NCBI GenBank assembly: GCA_030425395.1
Contig: JAUIAS010000004.1
Location: 62,001 to 126,000 of the forward strand
From: Alphaproteobacteria bacterium
GTDB lineage: Bacteria > Pseudomonadota > Alphaproteobacteria > Rhodobacterales > Rhodobacteraceae
Reading direction: 5' to 3'
DNA: 64,000 nt
The translations under genes and the position numbers were made by a program. The first letter of the stretch is position 1. The number at the start of each line of letters is the position of its first letter. This document shows, in pieces, positions 46,618-58,177 of the stretch. The notes beneath the pieces are model-generated. The model did no database searches. It was given only the letters and a program-made list of their open reading frames with translations, and was not told the origin of the DNA.

Positions 46618-47604
46618 TCATGTGTCGTTGGACCGCTCGGCGCGGCGGGCCAGTTTGGCCGCGAGGTTCATGCCAACGCCGGGCCGCGACCACGGGCAGA
46701 CCGCAATGCAAATGGCACAGCCATGCGTCTGATTGAAGAACGGCAGGCATTTGTCAAAGTCGACATACCATTTATGCGCACCGCGGACGGTCTTCTTTTC
46801 CGAAAACAGCGCCTCTGGCGGGCACGCATCCTGACATATCCGGCAGTTCTGACAGAAATCATCGACGCCACTCTCGCGCGGAGATGTCACCGCAAACGGT
46901 GCGTCGGTCAGAACCGCTGAGAGCCGAAAGGACGCCCCGAATTCGGGGTTGATGATCGACCCGTGCTTGCCCAGTTCCCCGAACCCACAAGCAAGGGCCG
47001 GCGGAATCATCGCCAATGATCCCGTCATCGGGCCTGTGACGGCCTCGGCCTCCCAGCCTTGGGTTCTGATCCAGGCAGCCACCGCCTTTGCCGCTTTGGC
47101 GGCGCGAATATACTGGTCAACAACCTCCAGCCCGGCTTCCGCTTCGGGGGCTTTTGATATGGCCTCATATTCGTGCTGCACTCCGAGCATGATGACGCGG
47201 GACTGGGGAACCTCATACCCCTCGAATACCCAATCCTGTTTCATCTCGGCAACGCCGGTCATGTCGCACAGGTTTGACGATACGAATTGATCGAGATCGG
47301 CGGTCCACTCCATTGGGGAAGTCCGCCGTTTCTCATTGGCGACCGGCGGCAACGCCGCTTCGATAACCTCCATGCGTTGGGCTCTTCTTTCTCCAAACTC
47401 CGGGATCTTTGCGGATTGGCGGTAGAAATACCCCTGCATCTCGCCATGTGGAATTTCGCTTGGGTCGGGGGCCCAATACACCATGCGCGGGCGGCGAAAA
47501 TCGGTCTCTCCGAGACCGTTGATGTCATTCCCGCTTATCGCTGGGGTCAACGCGGTTTGCTCGCGGTCGGGTGTGAAGGGGCGGTATTTTTTACGACGGG
47601 CCAT
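46618..47604 (-). CDS. Reductive-dehalogenase-like protein with two 4Fe-4S clusters
   Basis: About 328 residues from ATG 47604; ATG 47622 adds six. Two cluster motifs lie near the C-terminus: CQNCRICQDACPP, and a Cys in VDFDKCLPFF followed by CAICIAVCPW. This layout, with the WYVDFDKC..FN..HGCAIC form, resembles the core of reductive dehalogenases (B12-dependent) and differs in length and context from epoxyqueuosine reductase QueG, which is the main alternative. There is no twin-arginine signal, so it is cytoplasmic. No membrane anchor gene lies beside it. Confidence 0.72.
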   Translation of the reverse strand: MARRKKYRPFTPDREQTALTPAISGNDINGLGETDFRRPRMVYWAPDPSEIPHGEMQGYFYRQSAKIPEFGERRAQRMEVIEAALPPVANEKRRTSPMEWTADLDQFVSSNLCDMTGVAEMKQDWVFEGYEVPQSRVIMLGVQHEYEAISKAPEAEAGLEVVDQYIRAAKAAKAVAAWIRTQGWEAEAVTGPMTGSLAMIPPALACGFGELGKHGSIINPEFGASFRLSAVLTDAPFAVTSPRESGVDDFCQNCRICQDACPPEALFSEKKTVRGAHKWYVDFDKCLPFFNQTHGCAICIAVCPWSRPGVGMNLAAKLARRAERSNDT

Positions 47605-47743
47605 GCAGGCAGGATACCCCATGAATTCACGTCAGCCTAGACACGTTTGCCAATGGCGCTGGCCGGGTCACTGCGCCGGGTCACTTCGCCGGTGCAAGGC
47701 GCGTCAGTGCAGGCGCTTTCCGGCATTGTGAAATCCCGCCCGG

Positions 47744-47777
47744 AAAAAACAAAACCCCGCCGGATTGGCGGGGTTTT
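47744..47777 (-). terminator. Rho-independent terminator of ctaD
   Basis: On the minus strand AAAACCCCGCC pairs with GGCGGGGTTTT around loop AATCC, followed by TTTTGTTTTTT. It starts 24 bases after the ctaD stop. Confidence 0.93.
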
Positions 47778-47800
47778 CAATTTGTGTTGAACCTGTTGGG

Positions 47801-49474
47801 TCAGTGCGCGTGGCTCTTGTCCCAGTCTTCCTGTTTTGGAAGCTGTTCAAACGTATGCTCGGGCGGCGGTGTGGGCAGGGTCCACTCCAGCGTGTCGGCA
47901 TATTCGTTCCACGGGTTGTTCTCGGTCACGCGTGCCCCACGGAGCAGGGTGTATGCGATTACGCCAAAGAAGAACACGAAGGACGCAAAGGACAGGAACG
48001 CACCCCAGGACGACCAGTAGTTCCACAGGCTGAACGCCTCGGGATAGTCGATATAGCGGCGCGGCATGCCCTGACGGCCAAGGAAGTGCTGCGGGAAGAA
48101 TGTCAGGTTTGCACCGATGAACATCGCCCAGAAGTGCAGCTTGCCAGCCCATTCGGGATACATGCGGCCGGACATCTTGGGCAGATAGAAGTAGATACCT
48201 GCAAAGATCGCGAACACCGCACCCAGTGACATCACATAGTGGAAGTGTGCAACCACATAGTAGGTGTCATGGTAATACCGGTCCACGGCAGCCTGGCTGA
48301 GCACGATACCGGTGACACCACCGACGGTGAACAGGAACAGGAACCCGAACGCCCAGAGCATTGGGGTCTTGAGTTCGATGGAGCCGCCCCACATGGTGGC
48401 GATCCAAGAGAACACCTTGACCCCCGTGGGAACCGCGATGACCATGGTTGCCAGCATGAAATATGCCTGCTGGTTCAGCGACATGCCTACTGTGTACATG
48501 TGGTGCGCCCACACGACAAAGCCCAGAACACCGATCGCGATGATCGCCCAGACCATCGGCAGGTAGCCGAACACGGGCTTGCGCGAGAAGGTCGCGATCA
48601 CGTGGCTGATGATACCAAAGCCGGGCAGAATGATGATGTACACTTCAGGATGCCCAAAGAACCACAGGATGTGCTGGTACAGAACCGGGTCACCACCGCC
48701 AGCGGGATCAAAGAAGGTAAAGCCAAAGTTACGATCCATCAGCAGCATGGTGATCGCGCCTGCCAGAACCGGCAGAGACAGCAGGATCAGCCACGACGTG
48801 ACAAATATCGACCACGAGAACAGCGGAACCTTGAACAGGGTCATGCCCGGTGCGCGCATGTTCAGGAAGGTGGTGATCATGTTGATCGCGCCCAGGATCG
48901 AAGACGCACCCGATACGTGAACGGCGAAGATCGCCATATCCATCGAGAACCCGCCTTCATTCGTCGACAGCGGCGGGTAGAGAACCCAGCCAACGCCCGA
49001 GCCCAGCTGATCGTTGCCACCGGGGCTGAGAACCGATGCCACGGCCAGCGAGGTGCCCGCGACATAAAGCCAGAACGACAGGTTGTTCATCCGCGGGAAC
49101 GCCATGTCCGGCGCGCCGATCTGAAGCGGCATGAAATAGTTGCCGAAACCGCCAAACAGCGCTGGGATCACAACAAAGAACATCATCAGGATGCCGTGTG
49201 CGGTGATCAAAACATTCCACAAGTGTCCGTTCGGGGTACATTCCCCGGCGGCGGCCGCGGTCATGCGTGCGCCTTCAAGACACATATACTGCACACCGGG
49301 CTCCATGAGCTCGAGTCGCATGTAAACGGTGAATGCCACCGAGATGAAACCGACGATCGCAGAGACGATCAGGTAAAGAATCCCGATGTCCTTGTGGTTG
49401 GTCGACATAAACCAACGCGTAAAGAAGCCGCGCTGGTCTTCATGCTCGTGGCCGTGAATGGCTGCGTCTGCCAT
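47801..49474 (-). CDS. ctaD: Cytochrome c oxidase subunit I (aa3 type)
   Basis: 557 residues with 12 membrane segments. Seen: the haem and CuB ligand regions [35 protein letters not shown] and [22 protein letters not shown] carries the Glu and the Tyr cross-linked to His of the active site. The subunit reduces oxygen and pumps protons in the inner membrane. Subunits II and III and the assembly genes are not in the window, a stand-alone placement known for ctaD of Paracoccus and Rhodobacter relatives. AGGAGG lies six bases before the ATG. An FNR-type box lies about 100 bases upstream. Confidence 0.97.
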   Translation of the reverse strand: MADAAIHGHEHEDQRGFFTRWFMSTNHKDIGILYLIVSAIVGFISVAFTVYMRLELMEPGVQYMCLEGARMTAAAAGECTPNGHLWNVLITAHGILMMFFVVIPALFGGFGNYFMPLQIGAPDMAFPRMNNLSFWLYVAGTSLAVASVLSPGGNDQLGSGVGWVLYPPLSTNEGGFSMDMAIFAVHVSGASSILGAINMITTFLNMRAPGMTLFKVPLFSWSIFVTSWLILLSLPVLAGAITMLLMDRNFGFTFFDPAGGGDPVLYQHILWFFGHPEVYIIILPGFGIISHVIATFSRKPVFGYLPMVWAIIAIGVLGFVVWAHHMYTVGMSLNQQAYFMLATMVIAVPTGVKVFSWIATMWGGSIELKTPMLWAFGFLFLFTVGGVTGIVLSQAAVDRYYHDTYYVVAHFHYVMSLGAVFAIFAGIYFYLPKMSGRMYPEWAGKLHFWAMFIGANLTFFPQHFLGRQGMPRRYIDYPEAFSLWNYWSSWGAFLSFASFVFFFGVIAYTLLRGARVTENNPWNEYADTLEWTLPTPPPEHTFEQLPKQEDWDKSHAH

Positions 49475-49536
49475 CTGGTGCCTCCTGCTAGATTGATGCG
49501 CACAGCGGATTTTCCGCCATGCGTGGATTCCTTCGG

Positions 49537-49565
49537 GTTTTAGAATGTCACCCCCCCGGCTTCAA
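49537..49565 (-). promoter_or_regulatory. Possible ctaD promoter
   Basis: On the minus strand TTGAAG and TAAAAC are spaced by 17 bases, giving a start about 55 bases before the ctaD ATG. The match to sigma-70 boxes is fair only. Confidence 0.35.
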
Positions 49566-49574
49566 TGGTTCATA

Positions 49575-49588
49575 TTGATCCAGATCAA
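49575..49588. promoter_or_regulatory. Perfect FNR/FnrL box
   Basis: TTGATCCAGATCAA fits TTGAT-N4-ATCAA exactly. It lies between ctaD (start 101 bases away) and the HIT gene, so it could act on either. FnrL control of oxidase genes by oxygen is well known in Rhodobacter relatives. Confidence 0.75.
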
Positions 49589-49747
49589 GATAAATGGCCG
49601 CACCCCCTTGGGAATTGTGCTCTGGATGCCCAACGTGGTGCCGTGCCATGCCGCGAACAGCAAAGCCTCGGTGAGGGATGGGCAAAGCGGCTTGACCTTG
49701 GTGGCGTGCCGTCTATCCAATGGCCACAAGCGCTTCAGGAGTATGTC

Positions 49748-50191
49748 ATGACCACCACGCCTGCCACACCCGCATATGATCCCGACAATATCTTTGCCAA
49801 AATCCTGCGCGAAGAAATCCCGTCGTTCCGGGTTTATGAGGATGACGAAACACTGTGTTTCATGGATATCATGCCGCGCGCGGACGGGCATTGCCTTGTC
49901 ATTCCCAAAACCCCTTGCCGCAACGTGCTGGACGCGACGCCAGAGCAGCTCGCCGCTGTGATGCGCACCGTGCAAAAAGTCAGCCGCGCGGCGATGGTGG
50001 CCTTTGGCGCGGGCGGAGTGAGCTTGCAGCAGTTCAACGAAGCCGTAGGCGGGCAAGAGGTCTTTCATCTGCACGTCCACGTGCTGCCGCGTCACGCAGG
50101 CACGCCCATGCGCGCCCCCGGAAAGATGGGTGATATGGATGCGATCAAGGGCCATGCCGAACAATTGCGCGCGGCATTGGAGACGCTCTGA
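49748..50191 (+). CDS. HIT-family protein
   Basis: 147 residues from ATG 49748 (AGGAG six bases upstream; the frame is open further 5' but not protein-like). NIFAKILREEIPSFRVYED is the usual HIT start, and EVFHLHVHVLPRH holds the histidine triad HxHxHxx. Hint-type members hydrolyse nucleoside phosphoramidates or act on dinucleoside polyphosphates; the natural role is open. Its stop overlaps a possible CTG start of the MFS gene. Confidence 0.95.
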   Translation: MTTTPATPAYDPDNIFAKILREEIPSFRVYEDDETLCFMDIMPRADGHCLVIPKTPCRNVLDATPEQLAAVMRTVQKVSRAAMVAFGAGGVSLQQFNEAVGGQEVFHLHVHVLPRHAGTPMRAPGKMGDMDAIKGHAEQLRAALETL

Positions 50192-51408
50192 CCAGCCGGA
50201 CACATCGGCTGCACCTGCCTGCTCTGGTAATCTCGCGGATTGGCAGCGCGGCCATTTTCATGACCTATCCCGCCTGTCTGCCCGTTTTGCGGGTGGCATG
50301 GGACATGAGCGCGACGCAGGCTGGCGCGGTTCAGGGAGCTTTTACCGGAGCGTTCGCGGTATCGCTCTTGCTGACATCGGTGCTCAGTGACCGGATCGGC
50401 GCGCGGGCCGTGTTTCGCTGGGGCGCAGTGCTCGGGGCGATTGCGGCGCTGGTCTTTGCCGCATTTGCGCGATCTTACGAAACAGCATTGATAACCGTCA
50501 TGCTGGTTGGATTGGCGCAGGGCGGCACCTACACGCCTTCGCTGATGCTGGTTTCCGCCAACTCCACGCCGGAAAGGCGGTCTTCGGTGATGGGCTGGGC
50601 GCTGGCCGGGTTGTCGGGCGGGTTTGCCTTGTCGATTGCGGTATCGGGCGGGGCATTGGCCATCGGCGGTTACAAGGCGGCGTTCTGGATAACCGCGTTG
50701 ATGACGGCGGCCAGCGCGTTGCCAGCCCTTATCGCGGTGCGCCATGCCGCTGATACGACCGGCCAGACAGCGGATGTGGCGGGGCAGGGTGCGGTGGAGA
50801 CCCGCGAGGATCGGGGGCCTGATCAACGGCGCGCCGCACGGCTGCTGATTGCGGGGTATATCGGGCATACTTGGGAATTGATGGGGGCCTGGGCATGGGT
50901 TCCGGCATTTCTGGCAATGGCGGCGGCCACCTCGGGCAGCGGGATCAGTGCACTGACGCTGGGGCTGTGGACGGCCCTTGCGCTGCATGTGACCGGCTTT
51001 TTCGCGTCGTTTTCCGCGGGGCAGGCGGCGGACCGGTTTGGCACACGCCGGGTGCTGATCGTTTTTGCCGCCTTGGGTCTGCTGTGTTCGCTGATCATAG
51101 GTTGGCTGCCGGGGGCCGGTGCTCCGGTCTGGGTGATCTTTGCGATGGCCGGACTGTATGGATTTGCGACCATAGGGGATTCGGCCGTTTTGTCCTCGGC
51201 CATGAGCCAGGCCGTCCCGATGCGCCATCTTGGCAAGGTATTGGGCTTGCGAAGCATTACAGGCATGGGCGCGGGGGCGGTGTCGCCCGTGGCCTTCGGT
51301 GCGGTGCTTGACGCGGCTCCGGGCGTCGCGGGCTGGGGCTATGGCTTTGTGGTGCTAGGTCTGGGCGGCACTGTGGCCATGATCTGTGCCTTGGGCCTGC
51401 GGCGTTGA
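50188..51408 (+). CDS. MFS transporter, probable CTG start
   Basis: 406 residues if begun at CTG 50188, or 382 at ATG 50260. The protein has about 12 hydrophobic segments, [12 protein letters not shown] in the first cytoplasmic loop (the MFS motif A region) and [11 protein letters not shown] in the second half. From ATG 50260 most of the first helix would be missing; the upstream frame supplies it ([15 protein letters not shown]). No ATG, GTG or TTG lies between the in-frame stop at 50131 and 50260. CTG 50188 has GGAG five bases upstream and overlaps the HIT stop as CTGA. The substrate is unknown. The end overlaps lipB by 54 bases, tail to tail. Confidence 0.85.
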   Translation: MTSRTHRLHLPALVISRIGSAAIFMTYPACLPVLRVAWDMSATQAGAVQGAFTGAFAVSLLLTSVLSDRIGARAVFRWGAVLGAIAALVFAAFARSYETALITVMLVGLAQGGTYTPSLMLVSANSTPERRSSVMGWALAGLSGGFALSIAVSGGALAIGGYKAAFWITALMTAASALPALIAVRHAADTTGQTADVAGQGAVETREDRGPDQRRAARLLIAGYIGHTWELMGAWAWVPAFLAMAAATSGSGISALTLGLWTALALHVTGFFASFSAGQAADRFGTRRVLIVFAALGLLCSLIIGWLPGAGAPVWVIFAMAGLYGFATIGDSAVLSSAMSQAVPMRHLGKVLGLRSITGMGAGAVSPVAFGAVLDAAPGVAGWGYGFVVLGLGGTVAMICALGLRR

Positions 51409-52065
51409 GCCGAACACGTCCTCAAAACTGCGGCGCAGGGCGACGTCCACGTCGTCCATCGTGACCGGCAGGCCCAGATCGACAAGGCTGGTGACACCGT
51501 ATTCGGTGATCCCGCAAGGCACGATGCCCGAAAAATGGTCCAATTCGGGTTCTACGTTGATGGAAATGCCGTGAAAGCTGACCCATTTGCGCAGACGGAT
51601 GCCGATCGCCGCGATCTTGTCTTCGGCCATTTTTCCGGTGATCGTGCGTGGCTTGTCCGGACGTTCGATCCAGACTCCGACGCGCCCTTCGCGAATGTGA
51701 CCGGCAAGATTGAATTCTGCGAGGGTGGCGATCACCCACTCCTCAAGCTGCTGCACAAAGCGGCGCACATCGTGGCCGCGTGCTCCTACATCCAGCATGA
51801 CATAGACCACCCGTTGACCCGGGCCGTGATAGGTATACTGACCGCCGCGCTTGGTATCGAACACCTCGAAACGGTCAGGATCGGTCAGATCGGCGGGCTT
51901 GGCACTTGTCCCCGCCGTATAGAGGGGGGGGTGTTCGACCAGCCAGATCAGTTCTGGTGCCGTTCCCGCCCGAATGGCGGCGGCGCGCTCTTCCATGACC
52001 GCCACGGCATCGGGATAAGAGGTCAGCCCATCGCTGACCCGCCATTCAAGTTGATCTGCCGACAT
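51355..52065 (-). CDS. lipB: Octanoyltransferase LipB
   Basis: 236 residues. Motifs: [16 protein letters not shown] (substrate loop), the lysine in [25 protein letters not shown] and [12 protein letters not shown] with the catalytic Cys. The enzyme moves octanoyl from acyl carrier protein to lipoyl domains of dehydrogenase complexes. The length is usual. The tail of about 20 residues after FEDVFG is variable and lies in the overlap with the MFS gene. Confidence 0.97.
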   Translation of the reverse strand: MSADQLEWRVSDGLTSYPDAVAVMEERAAAIRAGTAPELIWLVEHPPLYTAGTSAKPADLTDPDRFEVFDTKRGGQYTYHGPGQRVVYVMLDVGARGHDVRRFVQQLEEWVIATLAEFNLAGHIREGRVGVWIERPDKPRTITGKMAEDKIAAIGIRLRKWVSFHGISINVEPELDHFSGIVPCGITEYGVTSLVDLGLPVTMDDVDVALRRSFEDVFGSTPQAQGTDHGHSAAQT

Positions 52066-52125
52066 AAGCGGGTCTTTGCCTTTCGGATTGAAAAGTTTGC
52101 GGGATAATCCCAGATATTATGGTAT

Positions 52126-52131
52126 TATAAT
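52126..52131 (+). promoter_or_regulatory. Possible -10 box of the secreted-protein gene
   Basis: TATAAT occurs in an AT-rich stretch 31 bases before the ATG at 52162. No good -35 box is found at the right distance. Confidence 0.35.
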
Positions 52132-52161
52132 CTTACTCATAATGCCTCGGGAGTTTTTGTC

Positions 52162-53397
52162 ATGTTTTCAAAACGTCTTTCAACCGCTCTTCTTGCCGCG
52201 TCGCTTGCGGTTTCTCCGGGTGTGCGTGCCGCTGCAGACGCTGGTGATTTTGTTGCCGGTGCCATTATTGGCGGGATCGTGGGCCACGCCGCGACCAAGA
52301 ACGCACAACGCAAGCAGTCGGCCAAGGTCTATCGCCCTGCTGTGCCGTCCACGTCCGAAGGTCGGCAAATCCAGACCTCATTGAATTATTTCGGTTTTAA
52401 CGCCGGTGGCGTCGATGGTCAGCTTGGCCGCCGGTCCCGCGAGGCGGTCATGCGCTATCAGGCGTATATGAGCTATCCCGCAACCGGGCACCTGACGCCG
52501 TTTGAACAGTCTATTCTGACCGACAGCTATAATCGCGCCATGGCGGGCGGCTTTCAGACCAATCAACAGATGGCGTCGCATCCCGATGGACCGCGTGGCC
52601 TTCTCAAGATTTATCGCACCCAATTGGCCGGTGGCACACCGCAGCCACAGAGCAATGCCCCGATGACCGCAATGGCCGTACCGCAATCCGCGAGCGCCCT
52701 GCCGAATTTCGGTCTTTCGGCGACGCCGAGGTCGCTGGCCGCGCATTGTGATTCCGTCAGTCTGGTGACAAGCAGCAATGGTGGCTACACCACCGTGTCC
52801 AACATGACCGATCCGAACACGGTTCTGAATGAACAGTTCTGTCTCGCGCGTATTTATGCCGTGGCCAACAGCGAAGGGCGGATCGGCTCCATTCAGGGGG
52901 CGACATCCGCCCAGATTACCGAGCAGTGCAAAGCCTTTGGGCCAGCGATGGCCAGCTATGTGGGATCTCTGTCTTCCAAGCCGCAGGCGATGTTGATGCA
53001 GGAGGTGGCAGGCTTTGTGCCATCCACGGGCATGACACCGGCGCAGCTTCAGGTGACGGCTGAAATCTGTCTTGGAGTGGGGTACCGGATCGACGACATG
53101 GATGTTGCCTTGGGATCGGCTCTGCTGCTGGTTGCCACCGGGAAAACGCCCTATGCCGAGCTGATGGGCCATCACCTGATGCATGGTTTCGGCACGGGTG
53201 CACGGCCCGACCTTGCGCAATCGTGGTATCAGTCGGCGATATCGTCGCTGACCAGCGGATCGCCTGCCGTGTTCAACCCCGGTCAGCCGGAACGCACGAT
53301 GCTGCTGCAGAGCGCGGTCAATCAGGCCAACGGCGGTGCGGGTCTGGTTCAGCCCCAACCGGCTTCGGCCCTGCCGACGTTCAAGATTCAGCAATAA
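52162..53397 (+). CDS. Secreted protein with peptidoglycan-binding-like domain
   Basis: 411 residues. A signal peptide is clear (MFSKRLSTALLAASLAVSPGVRAAA, cut near residue 24). Next comes a Gly/Ala-rich stretch (FVAGAIIGGIVGHAA) of glycine-zipper type, then a PGRP-like domain near residues 66-105: IQTSLNYFGFNAGGVDGQLGRRSREAVMRYQ. The long C-terminal part (residues ~190-400) has few known marks; it holds Cys pairs (AHCDSVS, EQFCLAR, TEQCKAF, AEICLGVG) likely to be disulfide-linked. Role probably in the envelope; function unknown. A terminator follows at once. Confidence 0.85.
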   Translation: MFSKRLSTALLAASLAVSPGVRAAADAGDFVAGAIIGGIVGHAATKNAQRKQSAKVYRPAVPSTSEGRQIQTSLNYFGFNAGGVDGQLGRRSREAVMRYQAYMSYPATGHLTPFEQSILTDSYNRAMAGGFQTNQQMASHPDGPRGLLKIYRTQLAGGTPQPQSNAPMTAMAVPQSASALPNFGLSATPRSLAAHCDSVSLVTSSNGGYTTVSNMTDPNTVLNEQFCLARIYAVANSEGRIGSIQGATSAQITEQCKAFGPAMASYVGSLSSKPQAMLMQEVAGFVPSTGMTPAQLQVTAEICLGVGYRIDDMDVALGSALLLVATGKTPYAELMGHHLMHGFGTGARPDLAQSWYQSAISSLTSGSPAVFNPGQPERTMLLQSAVNQANGGAGLVQPQPASALPTFKIQQ

Positions 53398-53421
53398 GGC
53401 CTCAGGCCAGTAGAGAACTGC

Positions 53422-53450
53422 GAAACCGGCCGATGTTTCGGCCGGTTTTC
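53422..53450 (+). terminator. Rho-independent terminator
   Basis: AAACCGGCCGA pairs with TCGGCCGGTTT around loop TGTT, with TTTTC at the 3' end. It lies 25 bases after the secreted-protein stop. Confidence 0.88.
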
Positions 53451-53578
53451 TAATGCGCGGTCTGGGCGGCTGATCTGTAAGATAAACTCGACGCGTTTAA
53501 CAGCGCGTCACGGTCAGCGCCCTTTCACATGCATAAGGCCACCCAACCCAGCGCAGGGCATAAACAGTCTTCAAGCGG

Positions 53579-55621
<2,043 letters not shown>

Positions 55622-56548
55622 ATGATCCTGTGCTGTGGAGAAGCGCTAATCGACATGCTCCCGACGCCGACCACTGACGGTCGCGCAGGGTTTGTTCCGC
55701 ATGCGGGCGGCGCGGTGTTCAACACTGCGATCGCGTTGGGGCGGTTGGGTGTGCAGGCCGGTCTATTGTCCGGTTTGTCGTCGGACATGTTCGGCCAGCA
55801 ACTGGCCGATGCACTGAAGGCGAGCCACGTGGACCTATCCCACGTGATCATCTCGGATCGGCCCACGACGCTGGCGTTTGTGCGGCTTCAAGGTGGACAC
55901 GCCCTTTATTCGTTCTTTGATGAAAACTCGGCTGGCCGGATGTTGGCCACCGCTGACCTGCCCGAGATATCCGCCAAAGTGTCGTCGCTCTTTTTTGGCG
56001 GTATCAGTCTGGCCAGCGAACCGGGAGCCACCTCCTATGCCGCCTTGCTTGATCGTGAAGGCAAGGATCGCACGGTCATGATAGATCCCAACATCCGTCC
56101 GCAGTTCATTCAGGATGTCGGGCAATACCGTGCCCGGTTGGATCGGATGATGACCAAGGCGGATATCGTCAAGGTTTCCGACGAAGATCTGGACTGGATG
56201 GTACCTTCGCCGTCGTCGCTGGACGAAAAGGTCAAGATGGTCCTTGATCGTGGTCCGAACGTGGTCATCCTGACGCGCGGCGACGCGGGGGCCACCGGTT
56301 TCTTGGCGGATGGCAGAGAAGTGACCGTTCCAGCCAAACCAGTCAAGATCGTCGATACTGTCGGGGCAGGTGACACCTTTAACGCAGGGTTCTTGGCCAA
56401 GCTTTCTGAACTTGAAGACTTGCAAAAAGCCAAGATTGCCAGCCTGTCGATCAACTCTTTGAAGCGCGCGCTTGAGCACGGAACCAAGGTCGCGGCCATC
56501 ACCGTGTCCCGCGCGGGGGCAGATCCACCTTGGGCCGCGGAATTGTGA
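55622..56548 (+). CDS. PfkB-family sugar kinase (fructokinase-like)
   Basis: 308 residues. CCGEALIDMLP and HAGGAVFNTAIALGRLG at the N-terminus, FFDENSAGR in the lid region, MIDPNIRPQ, and DTVGAGDTFNAGFLAKL with the catalytic Asp in GAGD. These mark the ribokinase fold; the pattern best fits fructokinases. Product fructose 6-phosphate could enter the Entner-Doudoroff route through pgi and zwf, both downstream. The ribosome site is weak. The last part may overlap the zwf promoter. Confidence 0.9.
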   Translation: MILCCGEALIDMLPTPTTDGRAGFVPHAGGAVFNTAIALGRLGVQAGLLSGLSSDMFGQQLADALKASHVDLSHVIISDRPTTLAFVRLQGGHALYSFFDENSAGRMLATADLPEISAKVSSLFFGGISLASEPGATSYAALLDREGKDRTVMIDPNIRPQFIQDVGQYRARLDRMMTKADIVKVSDEDLDWMVPSPSSLDEKVKMVLDRGPNVVILTRGDAGATGFLADGREVTVPAKPVKIVDTVGAGDTFNAGFLAKLSELEDLQKAKIASLSINSLKRALEHGTKVAAITVSRAGADPPWAAEL

Positions 56549-56580
56549 TCCGCATGTCGCACTGGCTTAACCTCGCCAGA

Positions 56581-56598
56581 TATGTTAGCGATAACATA
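56581..56598. promoter_or_regulatory. LacI-family-type operator
   Basis: TATGTTAGCGATAACATA has perfect 7-bp arms around GCGA. The TGTTA...TAACA form is that of LacI/GalR-family sites such as the GntR site of E. coli. It lies 131 bases before zwf and just after a possible TTGTGA-17-CTTAAC promoter (56543-56571). Confidence 0.7.
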
Positions 56599-56637
56599 AC
56601 CCGCCAACCTTTCGATACGCAATGCGAGGACACGGCA

Positions 56638-56724
56638 ATGATCACGAAAATCGCCTTACCGGGATCCGGACGTTTGTACTCGGGTGCCCGGCACGTGGCT
56701 TCACAGATGAACTTGGTGGTATAA
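56638..56724 (+). CDS. Possible 28-residue leader peptide before zwf
   Basis: ATG 56638 has GAGGA seven bases upstream, better than the site of zwf itself. The frame ends with TAA four bases before the zwf ATG. The peptide has no run of one amino acid. It may couple translation to zwf or may be chance. Confidence 0.35.
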   Translation: MITKIALPGSGRLYSGARHVASQMNLVV

Positions 56725-56728
56725 CCCA

Positions 56729-58177
56729 ATGGTTTCACGCGTTATTCCTGTAAATTTGTTCGATCTCGTCATTTTTGGAGCGACGGGCGATCTGGCGAAA
56801 CGCAAAATCCTGCCGGGGTTGTTTCATCGCTTTGCGGTGGGACAAATGCCAGCCAAAGCAGGCATCATCGCGGTCGCGCGCACCGCCATGTCGGCCGATA
56901 GCTTCCGCGACATCGTGCGCGAAAGCCTGATGGAATTCGCGCCCAAATTCGCCCAAGACAAGGACCTTCTTGCCCGGTTCCTTGGGCAGATCGACTATGT
57001 CCGCGTTGACGCCACCGGCGATCAGGGCTGGGATGAACTGGCCGCGGCACTGCGCCCGGACACGGTCCGTTCGTTTTATCTGTCGGTGGCACCGTCTTTG
57101 TTTGGCACGATCGCGGCGCAACTGACCGCGCACAACATTGCCACCAAGGACAGCCGGATCGTTGTCGAAAAACCTTTTGGTCATGATCTGGCCAGCGCGC
57201 AGGCGCTGAATGCCGATCTGCGGCGCAGTTTTGATGAACATCAGATTTACCGGATCGACCATTATCTGGGTAAGGAAACGGTGCAAAACCTGATGGCGCT
57301 GCGCTTTGCCAATGCGCTGTGGGAGCCGCTCTGGAATGCGACGCATATCGACCATGTGCAGATCACCGTGGCCGAAGATCTGGGTGTTGACGGGCGCGGC
57401 GAATATTACGACCAGTCCGGTGCAATGCGGGACATGATGCAGAACCACCTAATGCAATTGTTGTGCCTGACTGCGATGGAGCCGCCGTCGCGGTTTCAGC
57501 CTTCTGCGGTGCGTGACGAAAAGCTCAAGGTGATCGAAGCGCTGAACCCGGTTCCGCAAACGGATATCGTGCGCGGTCAATATCGCGGTCGCGATGGTGC
57601 GGGCGGATATCTGGATCATGTGGGCAATTCCAAGAGCCGCACCGAAAGCTATATCGCGATGAAAGTCACGATCGGAAACTGGCGTTGGGCAGGCACTCCT
57701 TTTTATCTGCGCACCGGCAAAAAGCTGCGCGCCAGAACATCGGAAATTGCGGTCGTGTTCCGCGATCCTCCGCATATGATCTTCCCGCATGTTCCCGAAC
57801 GGCGCGGCAACGCGATGATCATTCGCCTGCAACCGGACGAAGGCATCACCCTGCGCAACACGATCAAGGAACCCGGCCCTGGCGGTTTTCGTCTGGCCGA
57901 GGTCAACCTCGACATGACCTTTGCTGACATCGTTGAGGAACACTCGGAACCCCAGGACGCCTATGAACGGTTGATAATGGACGTGATCCGGGGCGATCAG
58001 ACATTGTTCATGCGCGGCGACGAGGTCGAAGCCGCCTGGGCTTGGGCCGACCCGATCATCAATGAATGGCAAAGCGCCCGAAGCACGCCCGTCCCCTACG
58101 ATCAGGGCAGTTCAGGTCCGGATGATGCGTTGATGTTGTTGCACCGCGACGGGCGGCGTTGGCGCGAAATCGGATAA
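56729..58177 (+). CDS. zwf: Glucose-6-phosphate 1-dehydrogenase
   Basis: 482 residues, usual size. LVIFGATGDLAKRKILPGLF is the nucleotide-binding start, VVEKPFGHDL and RIDHYLGKETVQN (active site) follow, then FYLRTGKKL and SYIAMKV. It makes 6-phosphogluconolactone with reduction of NADP or NAD, the entry to the Entner-Doudoroff route. The next gene is edd, 13 bases on; the lactonase gene often found between them is missing. A LacI-type operator lies upstream. Confidence 0.96.
   Translation: MVSRVIPVNLFDLVIFGATGDLAKRKILPGLFHRFAVGQMPAKAGIIAVARTAMSADSFRDIVRESLMEFAPKFAQDKDLLARFLGQIDYVRVDATGDQGWDELAAALRPDTVRSFYLSVAPSLFGTIAAQLTAHNIATKDSRIVVEKPFGHDLASAQALNADLRRSFDEHQIYRIDHYLGKETVQNLMALRFANALWEPLWNATHIDHVQITVAEDLGVDGRGEYYDQSGAMRDMMQNHLMQLLCLTAMEPPSRFQPSAVRDEKLKVIEALNPVPQTDIVRGQYRGRDGAGGYLDHVGNSKSRTESYIAMKVTIGNWRWAGTPFYLRTGKKLRARTSEIAVVFRDPPHMIFPHVPERRGNAMIIRLQPDEGITLRNTIKEPGPGGFRLAEVNLDMTFADIVEEHSEPQDAYERLIMDVIRGDQTLFMRGDEVEAAWAWADPIINEWQSARSTPVPYDQGSSGPDDALMLLHRDGRRWREIG

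Noticed and set aside
48239-49543. Plus-strand frame of 434 codons opposite ctaD
   Set aside because: Antisense shadow of a strongly conserved oxidase gene.
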